Assembly: GCF_014698115.1 (NCBI RefSeq)
Contig: NZ_JACJSJ010000014.1
Coordinates: forward strand, 1 to 64,000
Length of the DNA stretch: 64,000 nt
Direction: 5' to 3'
DNA from: Nostoc sp. FACHB-973
GTDB taxonomy: Bacteria; Cyanobacteriota; Cyanobacteriia; Cyanobacteriales; Nostocaceae
Shown here piece after piece: positions 17,271 through 27,000 of the stretch (its first letter is position 1; each line of letters starts with the position of its first letter). Position numbers and translations under genes: made by a program. The notes beneath the pieces were generated by a model. That model searched no databases and was not told the DNA's origin. It was given only the letters and a program-made list of their open reading frames with translations.

Positions 17271-17349
17271 CAACGTATTTGTATCATAATTAAAATGAAA
17301 CGGTATGACTTCTGAATTCTGAATTCTTCTTTAAACGCACATCTGCTTA

Positions 17350-17574
17350 CTAAATGTTGCCAGATGTTTCCTGCATCTTTTTCCGGAGGCTAAGCGGTCT
17401 CATATCAGTCCAGACTTCTTTAATGTAATTCAAACATTCTTGCTTCAAACCATTTTTTCCAACATCCTTCCAACCAATAGGATTTTCGCGGTCAGATGGC
17501 CAAATAGAATATTGTTCTTCATGATTAACTACAACTTTGTAAATTGTTGTGTCTTCTTTGTCGTCTTGATACAT
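17350..17574 (-). CDS. MbtH-like NRPS accessory protein
   Basis: A 74-residue MbtH protein, recognised by [34 protein letters not shown] with the conserved Trp residues. MbtH proteins bind NRPS adenylation domains and are needed for their folding and activity. It is the last gene of the minus-strand cluster, 108 bp after the MATE exporter gene. It probably serves the four A domains encoded upstream (24-64 kb). Length and motifs are typical. Confidence 0.95.
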   Translation of the reverse strand: MYQDDKEDTTIYKVVVNHEEQYSIWPSDRENPIGWKDVGKNGLKQECLNYIKEVWTDMRPLSLRKKMQETSGNI

Positions 17575-17682
17575 AACTAACCTCTTGATTTCAATTAATT
17601 AAACTTTGCACTTTGGTAAAAACCCAGTTCATTAACCTTAATAACTGGTACGTAAAAATTTCATTAGTGATTTTAGATTTAC

Positions 17683-19056
17683 CTATTTAGTTGCTTCAAC
17701 TTTGAGAGAACTTAAAGATTGAAATTCTAAAAATGTTAGTACAAATACAATTATCATAAATAAAACATCTGCAACAAGCATTCCATAATATATGCCCCTG
17801 ACACCTGATATTCTGGAAAATAATAGTACCAATGGTACAGTTAAGATTATGCTTCTTAATACAATTACTAATAACACAGTTTTACCTTTGCCTATAGATA
17901 GAAAAAGAGTATTGCTAAAGTATGCTAAAGGCCATATCGGTATTAAAATAGTCAAAATTATAAAATTTATTAGATCATTATCGGTAAAATTAACATCTGG
18001 AAGAATTATACCTAAAAACGTCCTTGGAAATAATTGTAAAGGCAACCAAATTAATATTGATAAAAAAGTTCCAATAATTGCAAAAGTTAAGTATGCTTTT
18101 TTGATCCTTTCATGATTTTGTGCGCCATAGTTCATGCCAATTATAGGTTGTAATGCTTGGGCAAAACCAATGATGGGAATAAATACAAATGAAGAGACTT
18201 TGCCTGTTGCTCCGAAGAAAGCAATATCACTACTTGTTCCGTAGTCAGAAATTAAATTAAAAACTACAAACTCTTGAACTAATATGGCAAATGGGTAAAA
18301 TAATTCTGATATTCCAACTGATAAGATTGCACGAATTAAGTCTATGGCGATCGCTATTTTTTTAAAATTAACTGAAATAGAACTTTTACCAAAAATAAAA
18401 TACGCTAAGTTGGCAATGCTATAAACAACCATTGCCATAACTGTAGCAAGAGAAATTCCTTGAGTTCCCGAATGAAATACACTAATAAACACATAATTTA
18501 ATCCAATATTAACAAAAACAAAAAGCCAATCAAATATTGAGGTTAACCTAATCTGTCCTTCTGATTTTATGACCTGACTGCAAGCTTCTGCTAGTATCAA
18601 AAATACCGAGCCTAGTACATAAATCTTAAAATATTTTGTGCCTTCTAAAGCAACTTCACCACTTCCACCCATTAATAAAATTAATTCCTCACCAAAGCAA
18701 TAACCAATAATTGTGATGAACAATGAAATAACAACACTCATCACTATTAAATTGCCAAATATTTTGGACTGAGTTTTGATATCTCCAGAACCAATAGCTC
18801 GACTGAGAACAGAAGCAGAACCCACCCCAATAGATAAAGCAAATCCATTTATTATACCTACAAGTGGCATTGCAAGTGAGATACCAGCCAAAGCATTTTC
18901 ACCAATAAATCTCCCTGCAAATAAAGCATCAATAAAAGTGTTTAAACTCAGCATCAATATCCCCAGGGTACTAGGAATTGATAACTTGAACATCAACTTA
19001 ATAAGATTACCTTCAAGAATTTCATTAGTGATTTGAGATTGTTTTTGCGAGGTCAT
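17683..19056 (-). CDS. MATE-family efflux transporter
   Basis: A 457-residue membrane protein with about 12 hydrophobic segments and MATE features in both halves (N-terminal LSIPSTLGILMLSLNTFIDALFAGRF, internal GSGSAS-like SIGVGSASVLSRAIGSG). MATE pumps export organic cations or drugs in exchange for Na+ or H+. Placed between the ferredoxin-like gene (23-bp gap) and mbtH at the end of the NRPS-PKS cluster, it most likely exports the product across the inner membrane or gives self-resistance. It is related to the NorM/DinF branch; the exact coupling ion is unknown. Confidence 0.9.
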   Translation of the reverse strand: MTSQKQSQITNEILEGNLIKLMFKLSIPSTLGILMLSLNTFIDALFAGRFIGENALAGISLAMPLVGIINGFALSIGVGSASVLSRAIGSGDIKTQSKIFGNLIVMSVVISLFITIIGYCFGEELILLMGGSGEVALEGTKYFKIYVLGSVFLILAEACSQVIKSEGQIRLTSIFDWLFVFVNIGLNYVFISVFHSGTQGISLATVMAMVVYSIANLAYFIFGKSSISVNFKKIAIAIDLIRAILSVGISELFYPFAILVQEFVVFNLISDYGTSSDIAFFGATGKVSSFVFIPIIGFAQALQPIIGMNYGAQNHERIKKAYLTFAIIGTFLSILIWLPLQLFPRTFLGIILPDVNFTDNDLINFIILTILIPIWPLAYFSNTLFLSIGKGKTVLLVIVLRSIILTVPLVLLFSRISGVRGIYYGMLVADVLFMIIVFVLTFLEFQSLSSLKVEATK

Positions 19057-19079
19057 TTTTTAGTTTTCGGATTTACTGT

Positions 19080-20096
19080 TTATTGAACCTTGACCAAACG
19101 GCTAACGCGATACTGCTTCACTGCTTCTAACACCATCTCTTTTGTTGAGTTAAACGCAGTCATAACCTCGTTGCAAACTTCTACTTTGGCTTCATAAGTA
19201 CCTGATGTACTGCCATCTCGAAGTGCAAAATCAATCTGAACTTCTGCCCATTCACCATCCTTTTCCATCGCCAGTATTTTGCCTGCTTTCAAATAATTTA
19301 GCCAACTCCAACCAGACTGTATCCAAATTTCGCGTTCAGCAATTTGCTCAAATTTGCTTAAACCAGTCCATCCTCGGTAGTATTGAACCAAACGAGAAAC
19401 TGAGCCATTTCCTTGCACTAATAAATCCAATACATCTGGCTCTAAACGTCCCCACAAACAGCCTTGGGGTAAATCAACTAACGTCGGGGCAAACTGATGA
19501 CCACCAAAGTGAGTTGTTTGCCAGACTCGTAATTTTCCATTAGAAGCAGGAGCATATTCCTTACGTAATTGTCGATATATGGGAGTCCCAAATTTGCCAC
19601 AAGCAAGGTCAAATTGAGCATGGGTGCAAACCATCAATTCACGAATTTGACTTGTTTGTTGTTGATATTGTTGAAATTGCGATAAATCGTTGGGTTGTTG
19701 CATTAACTGCTGAAATATTGCTGTCAACAAAGCAGCGGTTTTACTTTCTGGAACAATAAACTCTTGTTTCTCAAATTGAGAAAACATTTTTGCAGGACGG
19801 TAATAGTAGAAAATGCGGGTAAAGCCGGGATGAGAATACTCACGGTCAGGAGCAATTAGCATCGGTTTCAAATTAACCTGATGCTTAAAAATTAACTCTT
19901 GGAATAAACCCATCACTGACTTAATAGTTTGATTTTCTTGAAATACTTCTTGGGGCCAAGGTTGTGGAACTTCCATAATCAACCAATGTTCACAAGTACC
20001 TGCTGTCCCAATTAAATCTTCTCCATTAGCTTTAGAAACTAAAGAACAAAACCGACATTCTCTTGGCAGAATTTCGTGAGTATGCTGAGTTGGCAT
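19080..20096 (-). CDS. sucrase/ferredoxin-like (Apd1-type, thioredoxin-fold) protein
   Basis: A 338-residue protein of the 'sucrase/ferredoxin-like' family. The central domain carries C-x8-C (in CTHAQFDLACGKFG, ~residue 157) and H-x3-H (HFGGHQF, ~residue 197). This arrangement resembles the non-Rieske [2Fe-2S] Apd1/Aim32 proteins, where Cys and His pairs bind the cluster; that ligand assignment is inference. An N-terminal CRFCSLVS motif gives more cysteines. As a probable electron carrier next to two P450 genes it is a good candidate redox partner for them, though cyanobacterial P450s usually use ordinary ferredoxins. Confidence 0.75.
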   Translation of the reverse strand: MPTQHTHEILPRECRFCSLVSKANGEDLIGTAGTCEHWLIMEVPQPWPQEVFQENQTIKSVMGLFQELIFKHQVNLKPMLIAPDREYSHPGFTRIFYYYRPAKMFSQFEKQEFIVPESKTAALLTAIFQQLMQQPNDLSQFQQYQQQTSQIRELMVCTHAQFDLACGKFGTPIYRQLRKEYAPASNGKLRVWQTTHFGGHQFAPTLVDLPQGCLWGRLEPDVLDLLVQGNGSVSRLVQYYRGWTGLSKFEQIAEREIWIQSGWSWLNYLKAGKILAMEKDGEWAEVQIDFALRDGSTSGTYEAKVEVCNEVMTAFNSTKEMVLEAVKQYRVSRLVKVQ

Positions 20097-20145
20097 ATTT
20101 ACTATATTTGCTATAACTAGTATTTAAAAAATGAAATAGCAATTA

Positions 20146-21033
20146 TTAATCTAATCCCATTCCTTTGCGCATATCTTGATAAAAATTGTCATAAAAGTAT
20201 TGGTGCGGCACTAATCTTTTATACAACGCATACAGGGTAAGATACCATGATGATTGCACGACAAAATATTGTCTTTTAGGTTTACGAGCTTCCAAAGCCT
20301 GCAAAATTGTATTTGCCACTTTTTCAGGTGGTAAACCTGCGGTGCGATTGTCTCCTACTGCACCTTCCATATATATTTTGTAATTTTTGCCATATATTGC
20401 TTTAACTTCTGGCGACATATTCGCTAATGTTTGTTGATAACTAGCTTCTACTTTATCAGCCTGTTCTGGGGTTATTATTCCTGCTGGTAAAATAGAAATT
20501 ACCTCAATTCCACTAGAATGTAATTCCATTCGTAAAGAATCTGTAATTGATTCGATCGCAAATTTGGAAGCAGATAAAAGACTTCTATAAGGTAGAGCTA
20601 ATCTGCCACAAATTGCACTGATATTAATAATGCGACCTTTTGCTTTTCTAATTAATGGTAAGAATGCTTGTGTAACAGCAATTTGACCAACAACATTGAC
20701 TTCAAAATTAAATCTAATATCATCTATTGGAATACATTCTAAAGGGCCATCTACGGCGACAACTGCGTTATTAATTAAGGCGAATAAGCCTGCATCGCCA
20801 ACTGCTAGCGAGACAAATTCGGTAGCAGATTTAATTTCTTGGGCTTTTGTGATATCCATAATAATTGGAGTTAAATTACCAGATGCAGCTTGCTTTAGTG
20901 ACTGTGCATCTTTCTCAGTGCGGACTCCAGCAAAAACGTTATACCCTTGCTTAGCGAGTGAAAGCGCAGTCGCTCGACCTAAACCTGTGGATGTTCCTGT
21001 AATGACAACTGCGCCTTTATGACTCTGATTCAT
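20146..21033 (-). CDS. SDR-family protein lacking catalytic Ser and Tyr
   Basis: A 295-residue SDR with the cofactor motif TGTSTGLG. I start at ATG 21033, which has a strong GGAGG site; a frame reaching 21126 adds 31 residues with no family value. The catalytic positions are changed: NISAICG has Ala where the Ser belongs, and LLSASK has Leu at the Tyr of YxxxK, while the Lys remains. NNAG reads NNAV. The protein is thus unlikely to be a normal SDR oxidoreductase. It could be a binding or scaffolding protein or use another chemistry. It lies 96 bp downstream of a P450 and 49 bp upstream of the ferredoxin-like gene, in the same direction. Confidence 0.85.
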   Translation of the reverse strand: MNQSHKGAVVITGTSTGLGRATALSLAKQGYNVFAGVRTEKDAQSLKQAASGNLTPIIMDITKAQEIKSATEFVSLAVGDAGLFALINNAVVAVDGPLECIPIDDIRFNFEVNVVGQIAVTQAFLPLIRKAKGRIINISAICGRLALPYRSLLSASKFAIESITDSLRMELHSSGIEVISILPAGIITPEQADKVEASYQQTLANMSPEVKAIYGKNYKIYMEGAVGDNRTAGLPPEKVANTILQALEARKPKRQYFVVQSSWYLTLYALYKRLVPHQYFYDNFYQDMRKGMGLD

Positions 21034-21129
21034 ACCTATTTCCTCCCAGAAAAAATGTATTTTTATGCCCGAAAAGTTAAATTTAGAAATATAGCGTATG
21101 TCAGCTGAATAAAAAACTAAATTCAAGAG

Positions 21130-22539
21130 CTAAACCAAGTCAGAAACAAGTGGCTGCGACTTTTCTTGATGCTGACGCCGACCATGCATAACCATCTTCA
21201 CGCCACTCTCGGCGTAACATTGATCGTTGGAATGCTTTTGTAGTTCTGGTCGCTTGTTAACCAGCGTTAATTTATAGTTTGAAAGAATTGTTGCTAACAC
21301 AAGCTTCATTTGAAAGATAGAAAAAGACCCTGCAATACAACTACGAGCGCCACCACCGAAGGGGATAAATTCATAGGGAGAAAATTTTTTTTCTAGAAAG
21401 CGCTCTGGCTTAAATTCTTTCGGCTCTGGGTACACATCTTCACGTTGATGTGTTGAATAAATATTGGTAAAGAGTACTGTACCTGGAATTAACTCATACC
21501 CCATGATTTCCACTGGGGACATTACCACCCTTGGCAGCGAGAACATCGAACTTGGGTAAATTCGTAAAGTTTCGTGACAAACAGCATTAAGGTAGGGTAA
21601 TGCGACAATCCTCAGAGGATCTGGATTTTCACCAAGGCTATCAAGTTCCTCAAGCAGTTGCTCCCGAACATCTGTTAAACGATGGACCCAGTATAATAAC
21701 CAAGTAAGCGAATCTGTTGCACCATTATTACTTGCTGATATAGGCAAAAACAGGAGATCGCGCACTTCTTCATCGCTTAATGGTTCACCTGTTTCATCAC
21801 AAGCAAATATCAGATCAGAGAGCATATCACTACATGAAGGATCTGCTTGCTTGCGACGTTCTTTAACTTCATCGTATAAAAATTGAAAAATTTCTTTCAG
21901 AAGATACTTATGGTATCCCCACGGACTTAATCGCCCTAAATCCAATTGTGTAAAAGGCAATTTTTTTATGATATTAAACAGAGTAGATTTTTCATATTTC
22001 ATGCAAGAGGTATATAAATGTTTTATTTTTTCATAACGCTCTCCTTCTCGTAATCCAATCACAACCTCTATAGCTACTTGCAAGGTAATTTTTGATAAGA
22101 TTTCATTGGCAATGAAAGTTTTAGGGTAGGCGTAGCCCGCCGCAGATATCGCCTGTTGATTAATGATTTTTTTCGTGATTTCACAAATAGTTTTTCCACT
22201 AGCATTCATCCGCTCTCCGTGGTAAGCCTTCATCAAGATAGAACGGCGATGTTTGTGAACTAAACCATCAATATGAAGGATTCCTTGCTGTCCCATTTGT
22301 CCGACTGAAATTGGGGAATCTCCTGGGGGAATAGTAGAGATTGTAATTTCTTTAGTATTAGTTAAATACTGCTTTATTCCTGAGGGATTGCTGACATAAA
22401 CTATTGGTGTCGAACCAGACGTTATAGTTACAATGTCGCCATAGCGTTTGTAAATAGCATCCAAACATCTAAGCGGATTGTTATCGAGTTGCTGACGTAG
22501 TAGCCATAAGGGTGTTTTAGGTCCAGGAGGTAGTGTCAT
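21130..22539 (-). CDS. cytochrome P450 (CYP110-like), second copy
   Basis: A 469-residue P450 with the N-terminal pattern LPPGPKTPLWLL typical of cyanobacterial CYP110 enzymes. ExxR is ETLR, and the heme loop is FGGGARSCIAG with Cys as the iron ligand. The residue two after the Cys is Ala, where FxxGxRxCxG usually has Gly. The I-helix reads SNNGATDS, lacking a textbook AGxxT. It is a tandem paralogue of the next P450 (also 469 aa). About residues 132-140 are encoded by a GGCTACGCC-type dispersed repeat inserted in frame relative to the paralogue. Likely a tailoring hydroxylase or dehydrogenase of the cluster. Confidence 0.9.
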   Translation of the reverse strand: MTLPPGPKTPLWLLRQQLDNNPLRCLDAIYKRYGDIVTITSGSTPIVYVSNPSGIKQYLTNTKEITISTIPPGDSPISVGQMGQQGILHIDGLVHKHRRSILMKAYHGERMNASGKTICEITKKIINQQAISAAGYAYPKTFIANEILSKITLQVAIEVVIGLREGERYEKIKHLYTSCMKYEKSTLFNIIKKLPFTQLDLGRLSPWGYHKYLLKEIFQFLYDEVKERRKQADPSCSDMLSDLIFACDETGEPLSDEEVRDLLFLPISASNNGATDSLTWLLYWVHRLTDVREQLLEELDSLGENPDPLRIVALPYLNAVCHETLRIYPSSMFSLPRVVMSPVEIMGYELIPGTVLFTNIYSTHQREDVYPEPKEFKPERFLEKKFSPYEFIPFGGGARSCIAGSFSIFQMKLVLATILSNYKLTLVNKRPELQKHSNDQCYAESGVKMVMHGRRQHQEKSQPLVSDLV

Positions 22540-22611
22540 AAATCTTGTTTAATCCTATGATTTATAGATATTGAGCCGGAAAAACAAACTCAGAAATATA
22601 TTAAAGTCGCT

Positions 22612-24021
22612 TTATACCCCGCTTTTAAATTGGGTGGTACAACTTTTCCCCTCTGCTCCCCATCCCCAAACCTCTGCCTCTTTTTCACGGCGACTACGCA
22701 TGACCATTTTTACGCCACTTCCAGGGGAACAAATCAAACCCGCAAATTTGGGACGTTCTGGGCGCTTGCTAACTAACTCTAATTGATAGTGTGAAAGAAT
22801 AGTTGCTAATATAAGTTTCATTTCAAATAAAGCAAAATTCGCACCAATACAGACACGAGAACCGCCGCCAAATGGCAAAAATTCGTAGGGAGAAAATTGT
22901 TTTTCTAAAAAGCGTTCTGGCTGAAATTCTTTTGGATTTGGATATAAATCTTCACGCTGATGGGTTGAATAAATATTACCAATAAGTATTGTACCGGGAT
23001 GCAGTTCGTAGCCCATGATTTCAACGGTCGATTCTACCAACCTGGGAAATGTAAACAATTGAGTTGGGTAAATTCTCAAAATTTCATTACATACAGCACT
23101 TAAGTACGGTAGTGCAACAATGCTCATAGGGTCTGGATTTTGACCAAGACTATCAAGTTCTTCGAGTAATTTTTCTCGAACATTTTTTAAACGATGAATC
23201 CAATACAAAGACCAACTAATAGCAGTTCCGGAAGCGTCACCAGATGCAAATATAGGTGATAATAAAAGGTCACGTACCTCTTCATCGCTTAATGTTTCGC
23301 CTGTTTCATCACGAGCAAATATCAGATCGCCAAGTATATCACTGGATGAAAAATCTGCTTGTTGGCGACGTTCTTTCACCTCAGTAGATAGTAATTGAAA
23401 AAGTTCTCGCCGTAGGTGAAGGAGATATCCCTGTGGACTCCACCGACCTAAATCTTTTTCTAAGAAAATCTTGCTAAGAATTTTAACTATCAGAGATTGT
23501 CTATCGAGTTTAAGTAAACATGCAAATAAATGTTTAATTTTCTCATAGCGCTCTCCTTGATGCAAACCAATTACCCGTTCTATACCCACTTGAAAAGTAA
23601 TATCTTCAATGACTGGGTATGCAACAAAAGGTTTTCCAACCACTTGTTTATTCATCATCTTTTCTGTGAGTTCACAGATACCTCGCCCACACGCTTGCAT
23701 CCGCGCTCCATGAAAAGCTTGCATTAAGAGTTTACGCCGATTTTTGTGAATTAAACCATCAAGTTGCAGAAGTCCTTGATTTCCTGTGATAAAGGCAAAC
23801 TCTTCATTCAATGCACCCCTAGCTATAATTTCTTTGGTATTTGTAAAAATCTCTTTTATGCCTAAAGGATTGCTGATGTAAACAATTGGTGTAGAGCCAG
23901 ACATTATAGTAACGATATCCCCATAACGTTGGGAAATACCATCCAAATAGCCAAAAGGATTAAACTCGAATTGTAGACCTAACAGCCAGAATGGTGTTTT
24001 TATTACTGGGGGTAGTTTCAT
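22612..24021 (-). CDS. cytochrome P450 (CYP110-like), first copy
   Basis: A 469-residue P450. N-terminal LPPVIKTPFWLL, ExxR as EILR, and heme loop FGGGSRVCIGANFA (Cys ~residue 414) are canonical. The I-helix segment ASGDASGTAIS departs from AGxDTT, so oxygen activation may differ or the substrate may assist. Its ATG shares one base with the NRPS stop (TAATG at 24019-24023), so the two are translationally coupled and must work in one pathway. CYP110 members oxidise fatty acids and terpenes; here a polyketide-peptide substrate is likelier. No membrane anchor is seen. Confidence 0.93.
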   Translation of the reverse strand: MKLPPVIKTPFWLLGLQFEFNPFGYLDGISQRYGDIVTIMSGSTPIVYISNPLGIKEIFTNTKEIIARGALNEEFAFITGNQGLLQLDGLIHKNRRKLLMQAFHGARMQACGRGICELTEKMMNKQVVGKPFVAYPVIEDITFQVGIERVIGLHQGERYEKIKHLFACLLKLDRQSLIVKILSKIFLEKDLGRWSPQGYLLHLRRELFQLLSTEVKERRQQADFSSSDILGDLIFARDETGETLSDEEVRDLLLSPIFASGDASGTAISWSLYWIHRLKNVREKLLEELDSLGQNPDPMSIVALPYLSAVCNEILRIYPTQLFTFPRLVESTVEIMGYELHPGTILIGNIYSTHQREDLYPNPKEFQPERFLEKQFSPYEFLPFGGGSRVCIGANFALFEMKLILATILSHYQLELVSKRPERPKFAGLICSPGSGVKMVMRSRREKEAEVWGWGAEGKSCTTQFKSGV

Positions 24022-27000
24022 TAGTTTGTTTTACTCCCATTATTTAGATTGCATACAGCATTATCGATACAATCTCTCAAATTTTTAGCTAATTCCTGAA
24101 TATGAGGTTCAATGAAAATTGAAAAATGATCTCCAGGAACTTCCATAACTTTAATAAATTGACGAGAACATTTACCCCAACCCAGTAAGGGATCATCAGT
24201 GTGAAATTCCGGACTTTCAAAATCATGAATAATCTCTTCCTTGGCTCGAAAAAGAGTTATAGAATCAGGGTAAACGAGGGGTACATAATCTCGCATCGCT
24301 TGGACATGAGCCTTGAAAAGATTGTAATAACTGAGAAAATCTTTAATCTCTGTATCGCTAAAGATGAAGTTTACTTTTTGATTAATCAAATCAAGTTGGT
24401 CGTTAAGTGATAAATCTCGAAGTTCCTCAAAAGAAAGTGAAAAATCTATATTATTATCGGTTTTTATTGATTCAGCCATGCGGAGTAAAAACTTTGCATC
24501 GTCATCTTTTGTAGATTCAATGCGTGTTTCTGAAAGTATGGCATCGATTACAACTAACAAATCTACTGTTTCACCCTGTCTTTGTAATTGCTGCGCCATT
24601 TCAAAAGCAAGTACACCGCCGTAACAATGACCGCCTAAAAGATAAGGGCCATTTGGCTGTATTTTACGAATTTCTTGCAGGTAGTAGTTTGCTGTTTTTT
24701 CTACTGATAGAATTTCAGGTTCTTCTTCATCAGGGTTATGTTCTAAAGCATAAAATGGATAATCTTCACCAAGTCTTCTGGATAAATTAATATAGTGATT
24801 AATACCTCCGCCAGCGCCATGTATACAAAAGAAAGGTATCTTGGAGCCAGAGGAGTTAATTGCTACCACAGGAGAATTAGAACTCTCGCGGAATGGCTGA
24901 CTGACAATTGCAGCTAGTTTCTCAATTGTCGGATTTTCAAAAAGAGTTGATAGGGCGAGATTATGGCCAAATCTGTCTTGAATTTGAGCCATTAAGCGTA
25001 CAGCTAAAAATGAGTGACCACCCAAGTTAAAAAAGTTATCTGTTACCCCAATAGGTCTAGTCTTTAGAAGACTTTCCCAAAGTTTTACTAATGATAATTC
25101 TGTAAAATTCCGAGGTTCAATGAAGGTTTTAGTCGTATTTAGTCGAATAACTTCATCTGTGGGAAGAGAACGCTTGTCTACTTTGCCATTAGGTGTAAGT
25201 GGCAGTGCATCCAATACTACAAATGCAGTTGGTAGCATATAATTAGGCAGTTTCTGTTGCAAATAGGGCAACAATGGTGTAGTTATTTCCTGTTTTTCTG
25301 TGACAATATATGCAATCAAACGCTGATTCTCTTCAGCATCATCAAGCGCAATTACAACAGAATCTTGTACATCTGGATGTTGAGTAATAACGCTGGCAAT
25401 TTCACCTAATTCTACTCGAAATCCTCTAATCTTTACTTGATCATCATGACGACCCAAATATTCAAGATTGCCATCATTTAGATAACGCGCTAAATCGCCT
25501 GTTTTATAAAGCTTTGTTTCTGAGATAAAGGGGTTATCGATAAATGTTTCCTGAGTTAATTCTGGACGATTTAAATATCCTCTTGCTAAGCTATCACCAC
25601 CAATATAAAGTTCGCCCATAACTCCTACAGGTATTGGTTGTAAATTGCGATTCAAGACATAGATTTGAGTATTGTCTATAGGACGACCTATAGGAACAGT
25701 GTTTGCTTGGTCTTGTAATAAACTGGTGTCGTAGTAAGTAGCGTTGGCGGAAACTTCCGATGAACCGTAAAGGTTGATTAGTTTTGCAAATGGCATTAAT
25801 TCTCGGAAAGTTTTAGCTAAGTTAACGGATAGTGCTTCGCCGCTAGTTATCCACAGTTTTAGTTGTGATAATTTCTGAGTCAGATGATGATAATTATTTA
25901 TGAGTAAACGTAGTAATGAAGGTACAAGTATAATACGAGTAACTTTGTGATGTGCTAAAGCTTCTATAAATAGTTGTGGGTCTAGTAGAGTTGCATTGTT
26001 AATAATTACTGTAGGAATTCCTTGAAGTAAAGGAGCAAAAATTTCCCAAACGGAATCTACAAAACTAAGTGCTGTTTTTTGACAACAAACTTCTTCTGGA
26101 GTGAAAGGATAAGTTTTCCATAGCCAGTGTAAGCCATTTACTGTACCGCGATGGGTACCAAAAACGCCTTTAGGTGTTCCAGTTGAGCCAGAAGTGTAGA
26201 TGATATAAGCGAGATTATCAGGTTTTGAACTGTTAACGGGGTTTTCTGGACTTTGTTGAATAATTTTGTCTTTGTGAATATCCAAGCAAACAATTTCAGG
26301 CAAAGATAATGATAGTTTTTCTAATATTTCTTGATGGCTAATTAATATCGATGCTTGAGAATCCGAGAGCATAAAATTTAAACGTTCAACTGGATAACTG
26401 GGATCGAGGGGAATGTATGCGCCGCCAGCTTTGAGAATAGCTAAAATTCCCACTACCATGTCTATGGAACGTTCGAGACATATAGCAACGAGCGTTTCTT
26501 TTGTTACATCCTGTTTTTGTAAATAATTTGCAAGCTGATTAGCTTTATGGTTAAGTTGACGATAAGTGAGTTGCTCAGACTGATGAATTAACGCTATAGA
26601 ATCAGGCGTTAGTTCAACTTGTTGTTCAAATAGTTGTTCGAGAGAGAAATTTTTATACTCTGCACTAGTTTGATTAAACTTAAATAATAATTCTTCTTGT
26701 TCTGCAACAGTTAGTAGTGATAACTCACAAATACGCTGCTCTGGATTAGCAACGATATTTTCTAATAAAGTTTGGAAGTTGTTGAGAAATTGGATAATGG
26801 TTGTTGCATCAAAAATATCTGTATTGTACTCCAAACATCCTGTTAACCCTTCTTGGGATTCAAACATTGACAGGAAAATATCTAGTTGAGATGTACCGCT
26901 ATCAAAGTCTAAAGTACGCAAGGTTAATCCAGATACTTGCTGGACAAAGGTTGGAGTATTTTGCAGCACGAACATGACTTCATAAAGGGGATTTCGGCTT

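Noticed and set aside
21034..21126. Longer SDR start adding 31 residues
   Set aside because: The added part has no SDR similarity, while ATG 21033 has a strong GGAGG site and puts the TGxxxGxG motif at the usual position.
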